Shown piece after piece: positions 1 to 8,684 of a stretch of 64,000 bases of DNA (its first letter is position 1; the number at the start of each line of letters is the position of its first letter). Made by a program: the position numbers and the translations under genes. The DNA is taken from positions 62,001 to 126,000 of the forward strand of contig NZ_FOZJ01000003.1 in the NCBI RefSeq assembly GCF_900114345.1, in the 5' to 3' direction. This DNA comes from Microbacterium sp. cf046. GTDB lineage: Bacteria; Actinomycetota; Actinomycetes; Actinomycetales; Microbacteriaceae. The notes beneath the pieces are model-generated. The model was not told the DNA's origin. It was given only the letters and a program-made list of their open reading frames with translations, and made no database searches.

Positions 1-234
1 CTCAACGGCCAGGTCATGCAGGACGGATCGACCGACGATCTGCTCTTCGACATCCCGTCGCTCGTCTCCGGCGCCTCGCAGACCATGCCGCTGCTGCCGG
101 GCGACATCCTGCTCACGGGCAGCCCGGCCGGCAACGGTCAGCACTGGAAGCGGTTCCTCCGCGACGGCGACGTGATGACCGGCTCGATCTCGGGGCTCGG
201 CACCCAGGTGGTGCGGTGCGTGGCGGCATCATGA
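1..234 (+). CDS. FAH-family hydrolase, C-terminal fragment (cut by window edge)
   Basis: Reading from base 1 in frame gives the last 77 residues of a fumarylacetoacetate hydrolase-fold protein. The visible stretch LLPGDILLTGSPAGNG and the closing 'G(S/T)I.GLGT' strand are the typical end of the family. There the glycine-rich turn sits near the active site, and the fold cleaves C-C bonds in acylpyruvates or related diketo acids. The start lies outside the window. The stop codon overlaps the ATG of the next gene (ATGA), so it belongs to the operon running to 4411. The exact substrate cannot be told from this fragment. Confidence 0.8.
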   Translation, partial: LNGQVMQDGSTDDLLFDIPSLVSGASQTMPLLPGDILLTGSPAGNGQHWKRFLRDGDVMTGSISGLGTQVVRCVAAS

Positions 235-1223
235 CGACCCCGTCCGAGAACCCCGCCGACCTCGACCGCGCCGACCCCGAAGGCGAGATCGGCGCGCGCG
301 CGGAGGCGTACCGCAACTGGGGACGCTGGGGCGAGGACGACGTGCTCGGCACCCTGAACTTCATCGATCCGGCAAAGCGGATCGAAGCGGCCGCCCTCGT
401 GCGCGAGGGAAGGGTCGTGTCGCTGTCGCAGTCGTTCGACACGAACGGCCCGCAGAAGGGCTGGCGCAGGCGCACGAATCCGGTGCACACCATGACCGAC
501 ACCGGCGTCGACGCCGAGCGCGGCAACCAGGGCTTCCCGCACGGCATCGGCGGGGCTGACGACGTCATCTCGATGCCCCTCCAGTGCTCGACCCAATGGG
601 ACGGCCTCGGCCACATCTTCGACCACGGCAACGCGTGGAACGGTCGGCGCGCGGGCGACGTGGTCACGAGCGAAGGCGACCTGATCACGGGCATCGAGCA
701 TGCCGCATCCGTGATCGTCTCCCGCGGCGTGCTGCTCGATCTCGGTCGGCATCTCGCACCCGAGACGGGCGAACTCGCCGACGGCTACGCCATCACCGCG
801 GGCGACCTCGACTCTGCCGCTGCCGCGCAGGGTGTGACGGTCGGCCGCGGCGACATCGTCCTGGTGCGCACCGGCCAGCTCGCGCGTGCGCGACGCGACG
901 GCTGGGGCGACTACGCCGGCGGCCCCGCCCCCGGACTCTCGCTCACCACGGCGGGCTGGCTGCATCGCACCGAGATCGCCGCGATCGCGACCGACTCGTG
1001 GGGCTTCGAGGTGCGCCCCAACGAGTTCGACGCGCCGGCGTTCCAACCGCTGCACCAGGTGGTCATCCCGAACCTCGGCCTGACGATCGGCGAGATGTGG
1101 GACCTCGAGACGCTCGGCGAGGTCTGCGCGGCATCCGGTCGATACGACTTCCTCCTCTCCGCCGCTCCGCTGCCGATCACCGGCGCGGTCGGCTCTCCCA
1201 TCAACCCCGTCGCGATCCTGTAG
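231..1223 (+). CDS. Cyclase-family metal-dependent hydrolase (kynurenine formamidase-like)
   Basis: A 330-residue protein. I chose the ATG at 231, which overlaps the preceding stop as ATGA, over the upstream ATG at 216, which would overlap further. It has the cyclase/PF04199 layout: an N-terminal 'NWGRWGEDDVLGTLNFI' segment, a central 'QCSTQWDGLGHIFD' in place of the usual HxGTHxDxPxH metal site, and a late 'HQVVIPNLGLTIGEMWDLE' with the conserved acidic end. Relatives hydrolyse cyclic amides, esters or lactones with Mn or Zn. The altered metal motif (WDGLGH) is that of the longer actinobacterial subgroup whose substrates are unknown. In this operon it could open a lactone or cyclic intermediate of aromatic or sugar catabolism; that is inference. 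Confidence 0.75.
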   Translation: MTTPSENPADLDRADPEGEIGARAEAYRNWGRWGEDDVLGTLNFIDPAKRIEAAALVREGRVVSLSQSFDTNGPQKGWRRRTNPVHTMTDTGVDAERGNQGFPHGIGGADDVISMPLQCSTQWDGLGHIFDHGNAWNGRRAGDVVTSEGDLITGIEHAASVIVSRGVLLDLGRHLAPETGELADGYAITAGDLDSAAAAQGVTVGRGDIVLVRTGQLARARRDGWGDYAGGPAPGLSLTTAGWLHRTEIAAIATDSWGFEVRPNEFDAPAFQPLHQVVIPNLGLTIGEMWDLETLGEVCAASGRYDFLLSAAPLPITGAVGSPINPVAIL

Positions 1224-1275
1224 ATCCGGCTCTCCACACCACAACAGCACCCGAGAAGAACAGAGAGGTTCTGAC

Positions 1276-2412
1276 ATGACCGCAGTCCAGAAGGTCGCCA
1301 TCGTCGGCAGCGGCGTCGCGGGACTCGCCGCCGCCATCCAGCTCGCCAAGGCGGGCGTCGCCGTCGACGTGTTCGATGCCAAGCCCGAGCTCAGCACGGC
1401 CGGCTCGGGAATCTCGCTGCAGGGCAACGCGCTGCGCGTGTTCGACGCGCTCGGCGCATGGGACGACATCCGCGCGGCCGGCTTCCACTTCGAGGGGCTC
1501 AATCTGCGCGCGCCCGGCCCCGGCGCCCCGGTTGTCGCCCAGCTGCCCGACGTCAAGTCGGGTGGGCCGGACTACCCGGCCGCGATGGGCATGCCGCGAG
1601 CGGACCTCGCCCGCATCCTGCTCGACCACGCACAGCGCGCGGGAGCGAACGTGCGCTTCGGTGCGAAGGTCACCGGTGTCGACGCCCGCGCCGACGACGC
1701 CGTCGAGGTCTTCGTCGACGACGAGTCGGCCGGGGAGTACGACCTGCTGATCGGCGCCGACGGCCTCAACTCGACCGTCCGCGACCTCATCGGCATCCAG
1801 ACCAAGCCCGAGCCCACCGGCATGGGGATCTGGCGCACATTCGTCTCCCGTCCGGCCGAGGTCGAGCGGGCCGAGCTGTACTACGGCGGCCCGGTCTACA
1901 TCGCCGGCTATACACCCACCGGGGAGGACAGCATGTACGCCTACCTCGTCGAGAAGGCCGAGGACCGGTTCGGCACCTCCGACGAGGACGCCACTCGGAT
2001 CATGCTCGAGGAGTCGCGCGCCTACGACGGGCCGTGGAACTCGATCCGCGCAGACCTCGCAGCGGGGGCGCACGCGAACTACACCTGGTTCACGAAGCAC
2101 ATCGTCGACGCGCCGTGGAACCGCGGCCGGGTCGTCATCATCGGGGATGCCGCGCACAGCTGCCCTCCGACGATCGCGCAGGGCGCCGCGCAGGGTCTCG
2201 AAGACGCCCTCGTCCTCACCGAGCTGCTCGTGCAGCGGGATGCCGTCGACCAGGAGCTCTGGGACGAGTTCCACGGGCGGCGCCTCCCGCGCGCGCAGGC
2301 CGTCGTCGAGGCCTCCGTGCAGCTCGGCCAGTGGCAGATCGACGGCAACCGCGACGCGGACGCCGGCGGACTGATCTTCGGGATCGCCCAGAAGATGGCT
2401 GAGCCCGCATGA
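1276..2412 (+). CDS. FAD-dependent aromatic monooxygenase (class A flavoprotein)
   Basis: A 378-residue protein of the salicylate/3-hydroxybenzoate hydroxylase group. The Rossmann GxGxxG is at residues 11-16 (GSGVAG), the DG motif near D162-G163 (GADG) and the second FAD motif GDAAH at 290-294. Such enzymes use NAD(P)H and O2 to hydroxylate phenolic rings. The start has a GAGAGG-type ribosome site about 10 bases upstream. The stop overlaps the next ATG. Sitting between a cyclase-family hydrolase and an ACMSD-type amidohydrolase, it most likely hydroxylates the aromatic intermediate of this pathway. The substrate cannot be read from sequence. Confidence 0.85.
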   Translation: MTAVQKVAIVGSGVAGLAAAIQLAKAGVAVDVFDAKPELSTAGSGISLQGNALRVFDALGAWDDIRAAGFHFEGLNLRAPGPGAPVVAQLPDVKSGGPDYPAAMGMPRADLARILLDHAQRAGANVRFGAKVTGVDARADDAVEVFVDDESAGEYDLLIGADGLNSTVRDLIGIQTKPEPTGMGIWRTFVSRPAEVERAELYYGGPVYIAGYTPTGEDSMYAYLVEKAEDRFGTSDEDATRIMLEESRAYDGPWNSIRADLAAGAHANYTWFTKHIVDAPWNRGRVVIIGDAAHSCPPTIAQGAAQGLEDALVLTELLVQRDAVDQELWDEFHGRRLPRAQAVVEASVQLGQWQIDGNRDADAGGLIFGIAQKMAEPA

Positions 2413-3443
2413 GTGACCAGCACGCCATGAACGGTGTCACGGTCACCGACGTCCATGCGCACGTGCTGCTGCCCGCACTGCAGGCCGAGGTCGAGCGCCG
2501 GGTGCCCGACGCCGTCCGCGAGGCGGCCGCCCTCGAGCTGAAGCGCAACGGCGCCGAGAGCCTCGCCGTGTCGGGGGCGATGGTCGGCGCGCGCATCCCG
2601 AAGCTCACCGATGTGACGGTGCGGCTGGCCGAGATGGATGCGCAGGGCGTCGACCGGCAGTGGGTCAGCGCATCGCCCAACCACTTCTACCCCTGGGCTC
2701 CCGAGGGCCTTGCCGTCTGGGCCGCGAACGAGGCCAACCGTCTGGTCGCCGCGCACGTCGCGCAAGAGCCCGATCGCCTGACCGGACTCGGTCTCGTCCC
2801 GCTGCAGCATCCCGAGCGCATCGTGGAGTGCCTCGACGACGCCGTGCTCGGCCGTGGTCTGGCGGGGGTCGAGATCTCGTCGTTCGCCGGCGACGTCGAG
2901 CTGTCCGACCCGCGCCTCGAGCCCTTCTGGGCGCGGGCCGCCGAGCTGCGTGCGGTCGTCTTCCTGCACCCGTTCGGCTGCAGCCTCGACGAGCGGCTCG
3001 ACCGCTTCTACCTGGCCAACACCGTGGGTCAGCCCGCCGAGAATGCCGTCGCCCTCTCGCACCTCATCTTCGCGGGCGTGCTGGACCGGCATCCCGATCT
3101 GAAGATCGTCGCCGCACACGGCGGTGGGTACCTGCCGACGGCGATCGGCCGCTCCGACCGCGCCTGGAAGGTGCGACCCGAAGCGCGCCGCTGCGAGCAC
3201 GCACCGTCGACCTACCTGCGCAGGATCTGGTTCGACACAGTCGTGCACGACCCGCACGCACTGCGCACGCTGGTCGAGGTGGCCGGCGGATCGCAGGTGG
3301 TGCTCGGCAGCGACTACCCCTTCGACATGGGACTCGACGACCCGGTCTCGCTCGTGCGCGGTGCAGGTCTGCCCGCCGAACTCGAACAGCGCATCCTCGG
3401 CGGCAACGCCGACTCCCTGCTGGAAACCCGGGTGCGCGCATGA
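2409..3443 (+). CDS. Amidohydrolase-2 family protein (ACMSD/resorcylate decarboxylase-like)
   Basis: A 344-residue TIM-barrel metal enzyme. The metal-binding H16-x-H18 is in VTDVHAH, later ligands are the His of VVFLHPF and the His of VAAHGGGY, and the acid is the Asp of VLGSDYPFD. This pattern is that of the ACMSD/gamma-resorcylate decarboxylase group, which non-oxidatively decarboxylates hydroxylated aromatic or semialdehyde acids, though some members are hydrolases. It is translationally coupled on both sides (ATGA at 2409 and at 3440). In the context of a quercetinase-like gene elsewhere in the island, decarboxylation of a trihydroxybenzoate is an attractive but untested guess. Confidence 0.8.
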   Translation: MSDQHAMNGVTVTDVHAHVLLPALQAEVERRVPDAVREAAALELKRNGAESLAVSGAMVGARIPKLTDVTVRLAEMDAQGVDRQWVSASPNHFYPWAPEGLAVWAANEANRLVAAHVAQEPDRLTGLGLVPLQHPERIVECLDDAVLGRGLAGVEISSFAGDVELSDPRLEPFWARAAELRAVVFLHPFGCSLDERLDRFYLANTVGQPAENAVALSHLIFAGVLDRHPDLKIVAAHGGGYLPTAIGRSDRAWKVRPEARRCEHAPSTYLRRIWFDTVVHDPHALRTLVEVAGGSQVVLGSDYPFDMGLDDPVSLVRGAGLPAELEQRILGGNADSLLETRVRA

Positions 3444-4411
3444 GGGTCGCGCGCTGGCGTGACGGCGCCGATACCGGTGAGGGCTTCGTGATCGACGACC
3501 GAGTGGTGCCGTTCCCCGACGGCCTGACGGTCGCCGAGGTGCTGGCTCAGGGGCTGGATGCCGCGCACGGCCTGCTCGCGCGCGTCGATGCAGGGGGTAC
3601 ACCGCTCGCCGATGTCCAGCTGCTCGCCCCAGTCGTGCCGGCAGCGATTCGGGACTTCGTCACGTTCGAGGAGCACGTCGAGGGCGTGAGTGCCGGTGTC
3701 GAGGGCAAGAGCGAGGTCGTGCCCGAGTGGTACCAGGCGCCCACCTTCTACTTCACCAACCCGCACACCGTGCTCGGGCCCGGCGAGCCGGTGAGCCCGC
3801 CAGAGACCCAGCGCCTCGACTTCGAACTCGAGCTCGCTGTCGTGATCGGGGGTGTCGAGGGGTCCGACGGCAGGAACCTCACACCTGAAGCCGCGGCATC
3901 CCATGTCTTCGGCTACACGATCATGAACGACTGGTCGGCGCGGGACCTGCAGGCCAGAGAGATGAAAGTGCGCCTGGGGCCGGCGAAGGGCAAGGACTTC
4001 GGCCTGAGCCTCGGGCCGTGGATCGTCACGGCCGACGAGCTCGCGCCGTTCCTCGACGACGACGGCTTCCTCTCGGTGCGGGCGGAGGTGTTCGTCAACG
4101 GCGAGCTGATCGGCGAAGACCTGGTCTCGAACATGGGCTGGCCGTTTCCCGAGCTGATCGCCTACGCCGCGCGCAACTCCCGTGTGGTCCCCGGTGACGT
4201 GCTCGGTTCGGGCACCGTCGGCAACGGCGGCTGCCTCGGGGAGCTCTGGGGCAGGGCGGGCGGACTCACGCCTCCGCCGCTGGCCGAGGGCGACGAGGTG
4301 CGCATGGTGATCGAGGGCATCGGCGAGCTGACCGCTCGCGTCGGTGCGGCTGTCGCCGCGCCTGCGGTGCACGCCGCGCGCGCGCGGACGCGGGCACGAT
4401 CGCACGGCTGA
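3440..4411 (+). CDS. Fumarylacetoacetate hydrolase-family protein
   Basis: A 323-residue protein starting at the ATG that overlaps the previous stop. It has all FAH landmarks: 'LDFELELAVVIGG' with the metal-binding acids, 'IMNDWSARDLQ.RE', 'KGKDFGLSLGPWIVT' and the C-terminal 'GSGTVGNGGCLGELWGR'. The last two are closer to true fumarylacetoacetases than to the shorter hydratase-like members. It should cleave a beta-diketo acid made by ring fission. It closes the first operon; the next gene has its own promoter in the 135-bp gap. Of the FAH proteins in the window, this one is most like the tyrosine-pathway enzyme, but no homogentisate genes are beside it. Confidence 0.85.
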   Translation: MRVARWRDGADTGEGFVIDDRVVPFPDGLTVAEVLAQGLDAAHGLLARVDAGGTPLADVQLLAPVVPAAIRDFVTFEEHVEGVSAGVEGKSEVVPEWYQAPTFYFTNPHTVLGPGEPVSPPETQRLDFELELAVVIGGVEGSDGRNLTPEAAASHVFGYTIMNDWSARDLQAREMKVRLGPAKGKDFGLSLGPWIVTADELAPFLDDDGFLSVRAEVFVNGELIGEDLVSNMGWPFPELIAYAARNSRVVPGDVLGSGTVGNGGCLGELWGRAGGLTPPPLAEGDEVRMVIEGIGELTARVGAAVAAPAVHAARARTRARSHG

Positions 4412-4417
4412 CTTAGG

Positions 4418-4446
4418 TTGCTTTCAGACTAAAGGTCGCCTAGAAT
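4418..4446 (+). promoter_or_regulatory. Sigma-70-like promoter of the MFS-GMC operon
   Basis: A -35 TTGCTT (4418-4423) and a -10 TAGAAT (4441-4446) are separated by exactly 17 bases, in the gap after the FAH gene. The ATG at 4445 falls inside the -10 box, so the long open frame starting there cannot be the translated start from this promoter. Confidence 0.65.
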
Positions 4447-4546
4447 GGACATGGCGCCGGGATCCTTCAGATCCGTTCTCCGCGTGATGCCGCGCAGGAG
4501 GCACACCCCGTCGCGTCGACGACCCGATCGTTCGGGCAGATCACGT

Positions 4547-6034
4547 ATGCCTCTTTCTCCGTGGAGACTCCGTCTCCTCATGATCTCCCTGTTCACCGTC
4601 TCGTTCCTCGGTGCGCTCGACCACACGGTGGTGGCCACTTCGCTCGCCACGATCGCCGGCGACCTCGGCGCCGTCCAGCAGATGAGCTGGGTGATCGTCG
4701 CTTACACGCTCGCGAGCACCGTCGTGCTGCCGGTGCTCGGCAAACTGGCCGACCTCGTCGGAGCCCGTTTCATCTTCCTCGCGAGCCTCGTGCTGTTCAT
4801 CGTCGCGTCGCTCCTGTGCGGCTTCGCGCAGGACATGACGCAGCTCGCCCTCGGCCGCATCGCGCAGGGGGTGGGCTCCGCGGGGCTGCACCTCATGCCG
4901 CAGACGATCATCGGCGAGGTCACCTCGCCGCGCCAGCGGCCCCGGGTCCTGTCGATCATCGGAACGGCGTTCCCGGTCGCGATCCTGGTCGGGCCCCTCG
5001 CCGGCGGGCTGATCACCGACGCGTGGGGGTGGCGCTGGGTCTTCTGGATCAACATCCCGGTCGGCCTCATCGCGCTCGGCCTCGCCGTCGTCGCCGTGCC
5101 GCACATCGCCGGCCGGTCGGGCCGCCGCTTCGACATCGCGGGAGCAGTCACGCTCGGTTTCACCGTGACGGCCCTCGTGCTCGCCGCCGGATGGGCGAGC
5201 GCTGGCACCGCAGGCACGACAGTGATCGTCGCGGCGCTGATCGCGATCCTCGGGCTCGCCGCGTTCATCGCGATCGAGCTCCGCGTCGCCGAGCCGCTCG
5301 TACCGCTCCGCCATTTCGCGAACCGCACGGTGCTCATCACGATCATCCTGTCGACCGTGATCGGCGTGGGCCTTTTCTCGGTCGTCTCATACGTACCGAC
5401 CTACATCCAGATGGCGTATCGCACGTCCGCGACGGTGTCGGGACTCGTGCCGATCGCGACCGTGTTCGGGATGCTGGTCTCCACGCTCCTGACCGGCTGG
5501 CTCTCGAGCAGGACCGGGCGCTACCGCGCGTTCCCGATCTTCGGCACTTCCGTGGCCGCCGTCGGCCTTCTGATCATGGCCCTGCTGCCTGCAGGCATGC
5601 CGCTGTGGGTGCCGATGGCCGCCATGTGCCTGGTCGGCATCGGCACTGGCTCGTTCATGAACATCATCGTCGCGGTCGCGCAGAGTGCCGCGACGCGCAG
5701 CGACACCGGCAGCATCACCGCGACACTGAGCCTGGTGCGCCAGGTCGGCTCGACCACGGCCACCGCGATCGTCGGCGGGCTCATCGGCGCCGGAGTGGCC
5801 GCCGGGCTGCCGGCCGGCCTTGCGACGCTGACTCCGCATGCCGTGCGCGAGGCCCCGGTCGCGGTGCAGCTGCAGGTGGCCGAGCTGTACTCGAGCGTGC
5901 TGGCGCCGATCTTCGTCGGCCTCGCGATCGTCTACGCGCTCGGCGTCGTCGCAGCGCTGCTGCTGCCCGACGGGCGACTGTCCGACGAGATCGAACATCC
6001 CGCTCGCGACGCGGCCGAAGCGGCCATCGCCTGA
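4547..6034 (+). CDS. MFS drug/solute exporter, DHA2 (EmrB/QacA) type
   Basis: A 495-residue, strongly hydrophobic protein with about 14 membrane segments and DHA2 motifs: 'LDHTVVATSLATIA' in the first helix (motif D1-like), 'GKLADLVGAR' after helix 2 (motif A) and 'RIAQGVGSAGL' in helix 4 (motif B). The start is uncertain. ATG 4547 begins just before the first helix; ATG 4487 would add a basic 20-residue tail, and the open frame back to 4445 overlaps the promoter. It probably exports an aromatic compound or antimicrobial, possibly a flavonoid or phenolic met during catabolism. The GMC oxidase follows 32 bases later in the same transcript. Confidence 0.8.
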   Translation: MPLSPWRLRLLMISLFTVSFLGALDHTVVATSLATIAGDLGAVQQMSWVIVAYTLASTVVLPVLGKLADLVGARFIFLASLVLFIVASLLCGFAQDMTQLALGRIAQGVGSAGLHLMPQTIIGEVTSPRQRPRVLSIIGTAFPVAILVGPLAGGLITDAWGWRWVFWINIPVGLIALGLAVVAVPHIAGRSGRRFDIAGAVTLGFTVTALVLAAGWASAGTAGTTVIVAALIAILGLAAFIAIELRVAEPLVPLRHFANRTVLITIILSTVIGVGLFSVVSYVPTYIQMAYRTSATVSGLVPIATVFGMLVSTLLTGWLSSRTGRYRAFPIFGTSVAAVGLLIMALLPAGMPLWVPMAAMCLVGIGTGSFMNIIVAVAQSAATRSDTGSITATLSLVRQVGSTTATAIVGGLIGAGVAAGLPAGLATLTPHAVREAPVAVQLQVAELYSSVLAPIFVGLAIVYALGVVAALLLPDGRLSDEIEHPARDAAEAAIA

Positions 6035-6066
6035 GCACCCGACCCCGCACTCGAAGAGGAGACGCC

Positions 6067-7689
6067 ATGTCACAGCATCCATCCCAGTCAGCCGGCCCCA
6101 CGATCGTCGTCGTCGGCAGTGGCCCGATCGGCTCCGCCTACGCCCGCGTGCTCGTCGAGGGCATCCCGGACGCGCAGGTGGTGATGTTCGAGGCCGGTCC
6201 GCAGGTGACCGAGGTCCCCGGGGCCAGCGTGCGCAACATCGCCGATCCTGACGAGAAGGAGCACGCCCGCGAGCTGTCGCAGGGCCCGCAGGCCGGCGCG
6301 CTGCGCGAGTCGCTCGGCATCCCCGGCAGCGTCGTGGTCGAGGGCATGTTCACCGCACGGCAGGGGACGCACCTGATCGACTTCGGCGGCGAAGGCTCCG
6401 GCCACGCGCCGACCTTTCCGGCTGCCGCGGCGTCGACGAACGTCGGAGGGATGGGCGCGCACTGGACCTGTGCGACGCCGTCGCCGGCGTTCAGCGAGAA
6501 GATCCCGTTCATCGCCGACGACGAGTGGGACGACCTCCTCGCGGTGGCGAAGGACCTCCTGCACGTGCAGAGTGCGGCCTTCGCCGACTCCGCCGTCGGC
6601 GAGGGCATCCGCTCGCTGCTGGAGGAGGAGTTCGCCGGCGAGCTGCCCGAGGGCTTCCGGCCGAGCACCCTTCCGGTTGCCGGCGACCCGCAACCGGACG
6701 GCACGATGCGCTGGGCTGGAGCCGATGTCGTGCTGGGGCCGCTCGTGGACGCCGCCTCGACGCTCAGCGAGCGGTTCGAGCTGCACGACCTGTCGCTCGT
6801 CCGCCGCGTCGAGGTCGAAGGCGGGCGCGCGACCGGCGTGACCGTCGAAGACCTGCGCACGCGCGAGACGCGGTTCGTGCCGGCCGACCTCGTGGTCGTC
6901 GCCGCGGACGCATTCCGCTCACCGCAGCTGCTATGGGCATCCGGCATCCGTCCGCATGCTCTCGGCCACTATCTGACCGAGCACCCTGTGGTGATCTCGA
7001 CGGTCGCCGTCGACGCCGCCCGGATCGGCCGCTTCGCGACCGAGGACGATCTGGATGCCGAGATCGCGCGCCGCTCGGTCAACCCGGCGGATCCGGTCGC
7101 CGCGGTCAACCGCATCCCGTTCTCGGAGCCCGACCACCCGTTCTCGCTGCAGGTGATGTACGCCGAGAACCCGCCGTTCCAGCTCGATCCGTCGCACCCG
7201 GCCGCGGGCAACCGCTGGGGCTACGTGAACATGGGCTACGGGATGCGCAAGCGCCCGCGCTTCGAAGACGGCGTCACCTTCTCCGATGACGAGCTGGACT
7301 ATCGGGGCTTCCCGAACATGACGATCGAGTACGCGCTGACCGATGCCGAGCATGCGGAGATCGCGGCGGCCACCGAGCGCCTGCGCCGTGCGGGGAACGC
7401 GCTGGGCGAGTTCGTCGCCGAGCCGCGGCTGCTGCCGAACGGATCGAGCCTGCACTACATGGGCACGACCCGCATCGGCGAGTCCGACGACGGCACCTCC
7501 GTCGCCGACCCGTGGTCGCGGGTGTGGGGCGTCGACGGGCTGGTCGTGGGCGGAAACGGTGTCATCCCCACGGCGAACGCGATGAACCCGACGCTCATGA
7601 GTGTGGCGGTCGCAGTGCGCGGGGCGCGCAAGGCGGTCGAGGACCTCGCGCAGGAGACAGCCCAGAGTCGCACCCCGATCGGCTCCTGA
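6067..7689 (+). CDS. GMC oxidoreductase, pyranose 2-oxidase / C-glycoside 3-oxidase-like
   Basis: A 540-residue flavoprotein with a GAGGAGA ribosome site. It has the N-terminal FAD motif GSGPIG. 'GGMGAHWTCATP' at H132 closely matches the flavin-contact loop of pyranose 2-oxidases, where the His-x-Thr carries or contacts FAD. The C-terminal catalytic His/Asn pair is H463 (SLHYMGTTRIG) and N507 (ANAMNPTL). Relatives oxidise C2 or C3 of free sugars or of sugar moieties in glycosides; enzymes of this type from Microbacterium start C-glycoside deglycosylation. No partner C-deglycosidase is seen in the window, so oxidation of an O-glycoside or free sugar is equally possible. Confidence 0.75.
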   Translation: MSQHPSQSAGPTIVVVGSGPIGSAYARVLVEGIPDAQVVMFEAGPQVTEVPGASVRNIADPDEKEHARELSQGPQAGALRESLGIPGSVVVEGMFTARQGTHLIDFGGEGSGHAPTFPAAAASTNVGGMGAHWTCATPSPAFSEKIPFIADDEWDDLLAVAKDLLHVQSAAFADSAVGEGIRSLLEEEFAGELPEGFRPSTLPVAGDPQPDGTMRWAGADVVLGPLVDAASTLSERFELHDLSLVRRVEVEGGRATGVTVEDLRTRETRFVPADLVVVAADAFRSPQLLWASGIRPHALGHYLTEHPVVISTVAVDAARIGRFATEDDLDAEIARRSVNPADPVAAVNRIPFSEPDHPFSLQVMYAENPPFQLDPSHPAAGNRWGYVNMGYGMRKRPRFEDGVTFSDDELDYRGFPNMTIEYALTDAEHAEIAAATERLRRAGNALGEFVAEPRLLPNGSSLHYMGTTRIGESDDGTSVADPWSRVWGVDGLVVGGNGVIPTANAMNPTLMSVAVAVRGARKAVEDLAQETAQSRTPIGS

Positions 7690-7706
7690 CACCCCGCAGA
7701 CCGTCG

Positions 7707-7759
7707 GTGTCCCACTTGTGCATGCGACACGCCGAGCGTCGCATGCACAACTGGGACAC
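7707..7759. terminator. Large inverted repeat between convergent genes
   Basis: Two 22-base arms (7707-7728 and 7738-7759) pair with one mismatch around a 9-base spacer. They fill the gap between the converging GMC and SDR genes. There is no T-tract; a bidirectional terminator is likely, but the size is unusual. Confidence 0.6.
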
Positions 7760-7772
7760 GGGGGAGCCGGCA

Positions 7773-8540
7773 TCAGCCTTCGGCGATGCGGTCGGACATG
7801 AACTTCACGCCCGCTGACGAGGTCGCTCCGCCGTCCACCGGGATCTCCGCCCCGGTGACATACGCTGCGGCATCCGAAAGCAGGAACACCACCACCCGCG
7901 CGACCTCGTCGGGATTCCCGAAGCGCTCCAGGGGCGTGAGGGCGAGCTGCGCATCGCGCATGGCCGAGGGGGCGTTCGCGGTCATCGGCGTCTCGATGAA
8001 GCCCGGGTGCACGATGTTGACCCGGATGCCGCGGGAGCCGAGCTCGGTCGCGGCGACGTGGGTCAGCCCGCGCAGCCCCCACTTGCTCGACGTGTACGCA
8101 ACCGGGTAGTGCGCGTTGAGCGCCGCCGAAGAGCCGATGTTGACGATCGACGATCCCTCGGCCATGAGCGGGGCGAGGGCCTGGATGCCGAGCATCGGAC
8201 CCGTCAGGTTGACCGCGAGCACGCGGTCCCAGTCCGCGCGGTCGGTCGCGCCGAGGCGCGTGCGGTGCGTGATGCCTGCGTTGTTGACGAGGCCCCGGAG
8301 GGGTTCGCCGTCCAACCGGGTGGCGAGGTCGGCGGCGAGCGCCTGCCAGTGCGCCTCGTCCGACACGTCGAGCTGCCGATACGCGATGCGCGTGCCGGTG
8401 AGCGCGGGGGCGGCATCCGCGATGTCGGTCGCGATCACGCGGGCGCCGGCCTCGTCGAGCAGCAGCGCCGCGGCCAGTCCCTGACCGCCGGCGGCGCCCG
8501 TGACGACGATGGTCCGGCCGGCGAGTCCTTCGTGGCTCAT
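7773..8540 (-). CDS. Short-chain dehydrogenase/reductase
   Basis: A 255-residue classical SDR: cofactor motif TGAAGGQG, NNAG, and the catalytic Ser with Y-x-x-x-K in 'YTSSKWG', ending in the 'GAEIPVDGGATSS' C-terminal. An Asp after strand 2 (ATDIAD) favours NAD(H). It faces the GMC gene and is divergent from the SDR at 8685. The substrate is probably a sugar, polyol or hydroxyacid of the island. Its position next to a sugar oxidase and glycosidases supports sugar metabolism; nothing in the sequence fixes it. Confidence 0.8.
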   Translation of the reverse strand: MSHEGLAGRTIVVTGAAGGQGLAAALLLDEAGARVIATDIADAAPALTGTRIAYRQLDVSDEAHWQALAADLATRLDGEPLRGLVNNAGITHRTRLGATDRADWDRVLAVNLTGPMLGIQALAPLMAEGSSIVNIGSSAALNAHYPVAYTSSKWGLRGLTHVAATELGSRGIRVNIVHPGFIETPMTANAPSAMRDAQLALTPLERFGNPDEVARVVVFLLSDAAAYVTGAEIPVDGGATSSAGVKFMSDRIAEG

Positions 8541-8684
8541 GGGCTGCTCCCGCGGTTCGCGCGGGCCGCGTCGCCCGCGCTTCGACGCTAGCCGGGGTGC
8601 CGGCCCGAGGGAATCGAGGTTCGGTGATGCCGCGCATCAGAACTCCCGAGGGCGCAGCCCGGCCGGGCGCGGGAGGATGGGCGT

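Noticed and set aside
4445..4546. N-terminal extension of the MFS exporter from ATG 4445
   Set aside because: The ATG lies within the -10 box TAGAAT, so it cannot be translated from that promoter; the extension is hydrophilic and unlike family N-termini.
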